Assembly (NCBI GenBank): GCA_024687205.1
Contig: JAILES010000085.1
Coordinates: forward strand, 1-40,607
Direction: 5' to 3'
Source: Lachnospiraceae bacterium
GTDB taxonomy: Bacteria; Bacillota; Clostridia; Lachnospirales; Lachnospiraceae
Length of the DNA: 40,607 nt
The notes beneath the pieces were generated by a model. It had not been told where the DNA came from and did no database searches. It was given only the letters and a program-made list of their open reading frames with translations. Within the stretch, counting starts at the first letter, position 1. Each line of letters begins with the position of its first letter. Position numbers and translations under genes: made by a program. Positions 36,221-40,607 of this stretch are shown here, piece after piece.

Positions 36221-36987
36221 GCGGTTTTATACTGAAAGATCTGTATATCATGCGAAAACGCATTATTCTGAATATCGTTTTTTTGCTGACGACGATGATC
36301 CTGCTGGATATCCTTGCGGGGCTTTTAAAGAATATGGTTCCCAAAGAAGACATAAATGTTATCTCGGCAGGGTTGGCGATAATGGTTTCGATAGGCACGT
36401 TTATGGGACTCTATTCCCTTGAGTGCGATATATTGTTTACGGATGAACGCAGAAAGTGGAATGCATATTCCGCAGCCAGTGAAGCCGGAGTGAGGGCTGT
36501 GGTAGGAGCAAAATATACACTCTGTTTTATCATTTCTTTCCTGGGGTATCTGATCTGCAGATTTAATGATATTGTCCTGTCACTTATATTGGACCGGACG
36601 GTGCAGCTTTCCATGTTCTATCTGGGACTTGTATTTTCGGTAACCCTGCTGATGGCTGTTCAGCTATCCTTCGGCTTACGTTTCGGTGCCAAATACGGAA
36701 CGAACTTAAGGCTCGCATTATTTATCGGGATATTTGTCCTGGGCTCAATATACGCAATGTTCGGAGATGTCGACTGGCTGATGGGAGAAGGCGGCGTCAG
36801 AGATAATATGCGCTATCTGCTGGAACACCTGGATGATGCGGGAGTAAAGAACTACATTGCAAAACTAAGCGGAGGAGCCGCGGCAGTACTCAGTCTGATC
36901 CCCCACGCAATAGTGGGAATGTACTGGCTTTCCTATCGCTCATCCTGCAGGGCATATACAAAGGGGGCTGAGAATTATGACAAGTAA
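36217..36987 (+). CDS. ABC-2-type permease, second of two
   Basis: From ATG 36217 (GGAGGTGGAAGG just upstream) a 256-residue membrane protein. It starts MSGFILKDLYIMRKRIILN, again the ABC-2 pattern, and has about six helices. The longer frame from 36139 lies over the end of the previous permease and has no ribosome site, so it is rejected. With the preceding permease it probably forms a heterodimeric channel. Its end overlaps the CPBP gene by 11 nt. Confidence 0.8.
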   Translation: MSGFILKDLYIMRKRIILNIVFLLTTMILLDILAGLLKNMVPKEDINVISAGLAIMVSIGTFMGLYSLECDILFTDERRKWNAYSAASEAGVRAVVGAKYTLCFIISFLGYLICRFNDIVLSLILDRTVQLSMFYLGLVFSVTLLMAVQLSFGLRFGAKYGTNLRLALFIGIFVLGSIYAMFGDVDWLMGEGGVRDNMRYLLEHLDDAGVKNYIAKLSGGAAAVLSLIPHAIVGMYWLSYRSSCRAYTKGAENYDK

Positions 36988-37891
36988 GAAAAAGGATCTT
37001 CTCAGTATAGCGGTATATATATTTATCTGTTTTACGCTTATGTTTGTGTTCGGACCGCTTATATATACTGCGGAAGAGGGGGCGGATTTCGGTGCTTATC
37101 AGATTCTTTACCTTCTGGCCGCCTTCAGTCCCTGCATTGCCTGCCTTGTAACAAGACTTTTGTTCCGTGAAGGTTTTAAGGGGCAGCTGTATCCAAAGTT
37201 TAGCGGGAATTTTAAAGCGTATTTTTTAGCTGTTGTAATACCGTTGGTATTCGGTATATTAAACTGTGTGCTCATTACCATAAGTACAGGTGCGGGATTC
37301 AGCTTTAAACTTGAAGGCGGCATCTTCACGGCGCTGGGAAACAATATGGTCATGAGTGTATATGCATATTATGCTATGATAATCATCATCGGCGAGGAGC
37401 TGGGCTGGAGAGGCTTCCTCTACGATAAGCTGGAAAAGAGCTTCGGTTTAAACGGCGCGGTGGTTATCGGAGGTATTATCTGGGGCCTGTGGCACATTCC
37501 GCCCATTGTGCATGCGGGACTGAATTTCGGTAAGGACTATCCGGGCTTTCCCTATGCGGGTATAGTGCTCATGTGTGTGATGTGTATCGGCTTCGGTGCG
37601 TTCCTGCAGCTTATCCGGAAGATGAGCGGCTCGGTCATAGCCCCGATAATAGCGCATGGGCTGATCGATTCCGTAAGCAATTCACTGGCCACCATGTTCC
37701 TCTCGGAAGAGATGATCCTGGATATGGCCGGCGGAAAGAAGTTCATCGTCGGGATCTGCATCACGGTGACTGCGGTGATAGTGGGGATACCCTGCTGGGT
37801 AGTGTTGAACAAAAGACCCCCTCATCCGTCGCCTGCGGCGACAGCTTCTCCCCAAGGGGTGAAGGCTACAACCGCGGAACCGTCCCCGTGA
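36977..37891 (+). CDS. CPBP-family intramembrane metalloprotease-like protein
   Basis: A 304-residue protein with eight or so helices. The CPBP/Abi motifs are clear: GEELGWRGFLYDKL (motif 1, Glu-Glu and Arg), IIWGLWHIPP (motif 2, His) and IAPIIAHGLID (motif 3, His). Members include type II CAAX-prenyl-like proteases and bacteriocin self-immunity proteins. The last ~26 residues (after VVLNKR) are Pro/Ser/Ala-rich and are encoded by two dispersed repeats, which also supply the stop codon, so the original C-terminus was probably lost or extended. It is co-transcribed with the ABC genes. Confidence 0.9.
   Translation: MTSKKKDLLSIAVYIFICFTLMFVFGPLIYTAEEGADFGAYQILYLLAAFSPCIACLVTRLLFREGFKGQLYPKFSGNFKAYFLAVVIPLVFGILNCVLITISTGAGFSFKLEGGIFTALGNNMVMSVYAYYAMIIIIGEELGWRGFLYDKLEKSFGLNGAVVIGGIIWGLWHIPPIVHAGLNFGKDYPGFPYAGIVLMCVMCIGFGAFLQLIRKMSGSVIAPIIAHGLIDSVSNSLATMFLSEEMILDMAGGKKFIVGICITVTAVIVGIPCWVVLNKRPPHPSPAATASPQGVKATTAEPSP
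37817..37867. repeat. Second copy of the CTTCTCCCC-type repeat, inside the CPBP gene end
   Basis: CCCCTCATC-CGTCGCC-TGCGGCGACAGCTTCTCCCC is a near match of 34410-34462. Hairpins GTCGC-CTGCG-GCGAC and CTTCTCCCC-AA-GGGGTGAAG (one mismatch) remain, but there is no T-run. It is read through by the CPBP frame. Confidence 0.8.
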
Positions 37892-37920
37892 TTGACAACC
37901 GCGGAACCGTCCCGTGATTG
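37870..37920. repeat. Two tandem copies of the GAACCGTCCC repeat
   Basis: AACCGCGGAACCGTCCCC then GTGATTG (37870-37894) is followed by a copy one base shorter (37897-37920), period 27. The first supplies the TGA stop of the CPBP gene (37889-37891). The left end of the element at 11007-11031 is nearly the exact reverse complement. Confidence 0.85.
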
Positions 37921-37950
37921 CTGATGAGGGGTAAACGAAAGGTATAAACC

Positions 37951-38319
37951 ATGGACATAATAATATCTAATTCATCAAACGATCCGATTTACCTGCAGAT
38001 CGTTAAGCAGGTAAAGGCAATGATAATGAGCGGGGAGCTGAAAGCGGGTGACCCGCTTCCTTCCATGCGTAATATGGCGCTGCAGCTGCGCTTAAGCCTG
38101 ATCACGACCAAGCGGGCCTATGAGGAACTGGAGCGGGACGGCTTTATCGAGACCTATACGGGCAAGGGCAGCTTCGTCAAAGCCCAGAATACCGAGTTTA
38201 TGCGGGAAGAGAACTTAAAGCAGATAGAGGAACTGCTGTCCCTGGCCGTGGACAAGGCCAGGCTTGCAAATATAGATGCGGAAGAACTTAAGAGCATAGT
38301 GGATATGCTGTATCAATAA
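37951..38319 (+). CDS. GntR-family regulator, YtrA subfamily
   Basis: A 122-residue repressor. The N-terminal winged helix reads DPIYLQIVKQVKAMIMSGELKAGDPLPSMRNMA... with TTKRAYEELERDGFIETYTGKGSFV, the standard GntR DNA-binding domain. Only about 45 residues follow, a short helical dimerisation tail, as in YtrA regulators of ABC operons. GAAAGGT lies before the ATG. It is unusual in being the last gene of its operon. The likely target is the palindromic site at 34500-34525. Confidence 0.94.
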   Translation: MDIIISNSSNDPIYLQIVKQVKAMIMSGELKAGDPLPSMRNMALQLRLSLITTKRAYEELERDGFIETYTGKGSFVKAQNTEFMREENLKQIEELLSLAVDKARLANIDAEELKSIVDMLYQ

Positions 38320-38338
38320 GTATAATACTGCCGAAAGA

Positions 38339-38374
38339 AACAGCCTTACAATTATGCAAGGCTGTTCTTTTTTT
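38339..38374 (+). terminator. Rho-independent terminator of the ABC operon
   Basis: Perfect 9-bp stem AACAGCCTT (38339-38347) with AAGGCTGTT (38358-38366), 10-nt loop, then CTTTTTTT. Confidence 0.92.
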
Positions 38375-38429
38375 GCAAAAACTGGGGTAAAATAAGAATT
38401 GATAAATTATGCGAAAGGGGCCTTAGGCT

Positions 38430-40349
38430 TTGAAAAAATATCTGCTTCCCACGGTGGTGATGGTCCTGCTGGCAGTATTCTTCGTACTCTGCAGAGGACG
38501 CTTCAACACGGATATCCCGGTCATCGGTCATGAGGACGGATATGCGGATATCAGGGGATATGATTTAAGCCATGGAGTATATCATCTCGTAAATAACTGG
38601 GACTGTTTCCCGGGAACCCTTTATACGCCCGCGGATTTTGAAGATGAAAGCACTGCACCGGTTCCGGATAATGAATGCCCGCGTAATAAGACACTTGGTA
38701 CCTACAGGATGCGGATCGTGACCAGGCCGAAGCAGTGGCTGTCGATCTGCGGATTTTCCGTGGATTTCGGCACCCGTGTCTTTGTTAACGGCCAGGAGGT
38801 GCTGAATGTGGGCTATGTATCGGATGATCCCGCAAAGGCGATCCCCAAGAGCCGCTACATGACTTACCCTATGTATTCCGGGGATAAGGGAGAGATAGAG
38901 ATCATATATCAGTATTCCAATTATGTTCATAATGACGGAGGCTTCGTACAGACAACCTATATCGGCACGCCGCAGAACATTGATGAATACCGCCGCGGGA
39001 TAGCAGCCTGGTCACTGACTATCGGCGGAGGCCTTATATTCCTCATGTTCTGGTTCATGCTGACCGGCTCCATACAGAAGAGCCGCGAATTCATGGCACT
39101 GGCACTGTGCTGTCTTGTCATAGCCTTGAGAAATCAGTATTTCTTCGCAGAATATATGCTGGATCCGGCATACAATTTCTACTGGGAATATAGGCTGGTG
39201 GTGCTGGACGTATCGCTGATACCCGCATCCGCCACCTATCTGCTTTACGCATTTTACCCCAAAGCCATAGGGAAAAAGACCGCATACATACTGACCGGTC
39301 TCTTCACGATACTTACCTGCCTGCACTGGATACTTGATACCAAAGCTTTAGTGGCCCTGTGCCATGTTTCATATTATTCCTGCATTCCTTTCCTTATCTG
39401 GAGCATTTACGCTCTCTGGAAATACTTTACAAAAGAGCATAAGGCGGACAGAACGGATCTGATAAGCCTCGGAGCCGTGGGCATCTTCGTGGTCATGCTG
39501 ATCATAGAGGGAGCATCTACGGGCAGCAATCAGATGATCAATCATTTCGGCATCATGCCCATGGCGATGGTATTATGCCTGATGCTGCTGGCGGTTGTCA
39601 TAAACGGCAGGATAGAGAAGAAGATGCTGGCGCTGGAGCAGGAAAGAGAGAAGACCAAGCTGCTCGAGAAAGTCAATGACATGAACAGGGATTTCCTGAG
39701 GATGGTGGCCCATGAGCTGAAAACCCCGCTGACCGTGATCTCCGGCTATGCCCAGCTGTGCAAACGCCAGCTGGAAAAACAGGGGGAGACGGAGAAAGTG
39801 ACTGAGCGTCTGAACACCATTAAGGATGAGTCGGAGAGAATGGCTGCCATAGTCAACAGGCTCATGGACTATACCTATAACAGGGACCGGAATGCGGAAA
39901 TGGGTGCCGTGGATGTGAAGGAACTCTTAAACAACGCGGTATCCGTCATGACACCCGTTTGCTTAAAGAACGGGAATACGCTTGAGATACAGAACGGATG
40001 CACCAGGAAGATATACGGAAATCATGAGCTGCTGCTGCAGGTGCTGATCAATCTGATAGCAAACGCCAGCCGTCATACAATGGATGGGACCATCATTATA
40101 GAAACCGCTGAAGAAGAAGATAACGGAGTGTTCCTGGTATCGGATACGGGCTGCGGTATACCGGAAGATGTGCTTCCCCACATCTTTGAAAAAGGCTTTA
40201 CCACCGGTGAGGGAAACGGGCTGGGCCTGGCCATATGCAGGGAAACCGTGGAAATGCACGGCGGTACCATGGAACTGGTATCAACGGGGCCGGAAGGGAC
40301 GAAATTTGCTTTTACCATCCCGGCGGAAGGAGAAAAACATGGGCTATAA
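38430..40349 (+). CDS. 7TM-DISM-type sensor histidine kinase
   Basis: A 639-residue kinase. An N-terminal membrane segment (1-20), then an extracellular domain of about 160 residues with a beta-sandwich pattern like DISMED2 (FGTRVFVNGQEVLNVG, then IEIIYQYSNYVHNDGG), seven membrane helices (about 195-400), a coiled coil and the kinase core: His428 in RMVAHELKTPLTVISG, N box NLIANASRH, G1 DTGCGIP, F IFEKGFTTG, G2 GNGLGLAI. Carbohydrate-like ligands are typical for this sensor type. The start is TTG at 38430, 9 nt after AAAGGGG. It overlaps the response regulator gene by 11 nt. I see no convincing promoter. Confidence 0.93.
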   Translation: MKKYLLPTVVMVLLAVFFVLCRGRFNTDIPVIGHEDGYADIRGYDLSHGVYHLVNNWDCFPGTLYTPADFEDESTAPVPDNECPRNKTLGTYRMRIVTRPKQWLSICGFSVDFGTRVFVNGQEVLNVGYVSDDPAKAIPKSRYMTYPMYSGDKGEIEIIYQYSNYVHNDGGFVQTTYIGTPQNIDEYRRGIAAWSLTIGGGLIFLMFWFMLTGSIQKSREFMALALCCLVIALRNQYFFAEYMLDPAYNFYWEYRLVVLDVSLIPASATYLLYAFYPKAIGKKTAYILTGLFTILTCLHWILDTKALVALCHVSYYSCIPFLIWSIYALWKYFTKEHKADRTDLISLGAVGIFVVMLIIEGASTGSNQMINHFGIMPMAMVLCLMLLAVVINGRIEKKMLALEQEREKTKLLEKVNDMNRDFLRMVAHELKTPLTVISGYAQLCKRQLEKQGETEKVTERLNTIKDESERMAAIVNRLMDYTYNRDRNAEMGAVDVKELLNNAVSVMTPVCLKNGNTLEIQNGCTRKIYGNHELLLQVLINLIANASRHTMDGTIIIETAEEEDNGVFLVSDTGCGIPEDVLPHIFEKGFTTGEGNGLGLAICRETVEMHGGTMELVSTGPEGTKFAFTIPAEGEKHGL

Positions 40350-40607
40350 GATACTGCTGGTGGAGGACAATCCCCACATAATGGAGATCAATACCGAGGC
40401 TCTGGAGATGGAGGACTATGAAGTGTTCCAGGCAGTGGACGGAAAAAGCTGCATGGAGCTGCTCAGATCGAAAGAGCCGGATATGGTGGTCCTGGATATC
40501 ATGCTGCCGGATACGGACGGGCTTAAACTGTGCCGGGAGATAAAGGCGAAGGCGGATATCCCGATACTTTTTCTCTCGGCCCTCTCGGAAAACAGGCAGA
40601 TAGTGGA
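40339..40607 (+). CDS. Response regulator, truncated by the window end
   Basis: From ATG 40339 (AAGGAG at 40327-40332) the frame stays open to the edge. It reads a receiver domain: GYKILLVEDNPH with the acidic pair at 10, Asp53 in MVVLDIMLPDTDG, then IPILFLSALSENRQIV, the switch region. It is the partner of the preceding kinase. The output domain lies outside the window; an OmpR-type DNA-binding domain would be usual. Confidence 0.93.
   Translation, partial: MGYKILLVEDNPHIMEINTEALEMEDYEVFQAVDGKSCMELLRSKEPDMVVLDIMLPDTDGLKLCREIKAKADIPILFLSALSENRQIV

Overview
The window looks like a chromosomal segment of an anaerobic, fermentative Firmicute, most likely Lachnospiraceae (Butyrivibrio/Roseburia-type relatives). 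This is inferred from gene content, strong Shine-Dalgarno sites, moderate GC, and the mix of HD-GYP/propeller, YtrA-type GntR and 7TM-DISM kinase genes. No rRNA, tRNA, IS transposase, phage gene or CRISPR array was seen. Nearly all genes are on the + strand; one four-gene operon is on the - strand.

Layout. 1-6548: end of an unknown gene, then an F1Fo ATP synthase operon (atpB-E-F-[delta C-terminal domain fused to alpha]-G-D-C) with no separate atpH. 6619-10994: argG, a terminator, then a DUF1294 membrane protein and the trkA/trkH potassium uptake pair. 10995-11552: no gene, only large inverted-repeat structures. 11553-13960 (- strand): a small protein, a SpoVB/MurJ-like flippase, a second small protein and RidA, overlapping like an operon. 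14134-19341: a GNAT acetyltransferase, argJ, argB, argD and an orphan solute-binding protein. 19458-25410: a competence operon in which comEA and comEC enclose a response regulator, a sensor kinase and a GerMN lipoprotein. 25465-26638: five tandem 73-bp hairpin units leading directly into an AT-rich PD-(D/E)XK nuclease-like gene. 26752-26844 (-): a candidate ~58-nt small RNA with its own promoter and terminator. 27134-29362: a lipoprotein and an acyltransferase. 29403-34138: a 1179-residue membrane/propeller/HD-GYP protein overlapping a BMP-type substrate-binding protein. 34139-34467: dispersed repeats and a terminator. 34552-38319: a YtrA-type ABC exporter module (ATPase, two permeases, CPBP protease, GntR repressor). 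38430-end: a 7TM-DISM histidine kinase and a truncated response regulator.

The best candidates for something undescribed are: (i) the delta-CTD/alpha fusion with loss of the delta N-terminal domain; (ii) the hairpin array plus nuclease, laid out like a type III toxin-antitoxin locus but with a different protein fold; (iii) the S-component-like/propeller/HD-GYP protein paired with a BMP nucleoside-binding-type protein, a possible ligand-controlled c-di-GMP switch; (iv) the two-component/GerMN cassette inside the competence operon; (v) the candidate small RNA. Two dispersed repeat families, one with a GGGACGGTTC core, punctuate the gene borders and have rewritten the C-terminus of one protein.

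All calls come from reading the sequence and from knowledge of the families; no database search was run.
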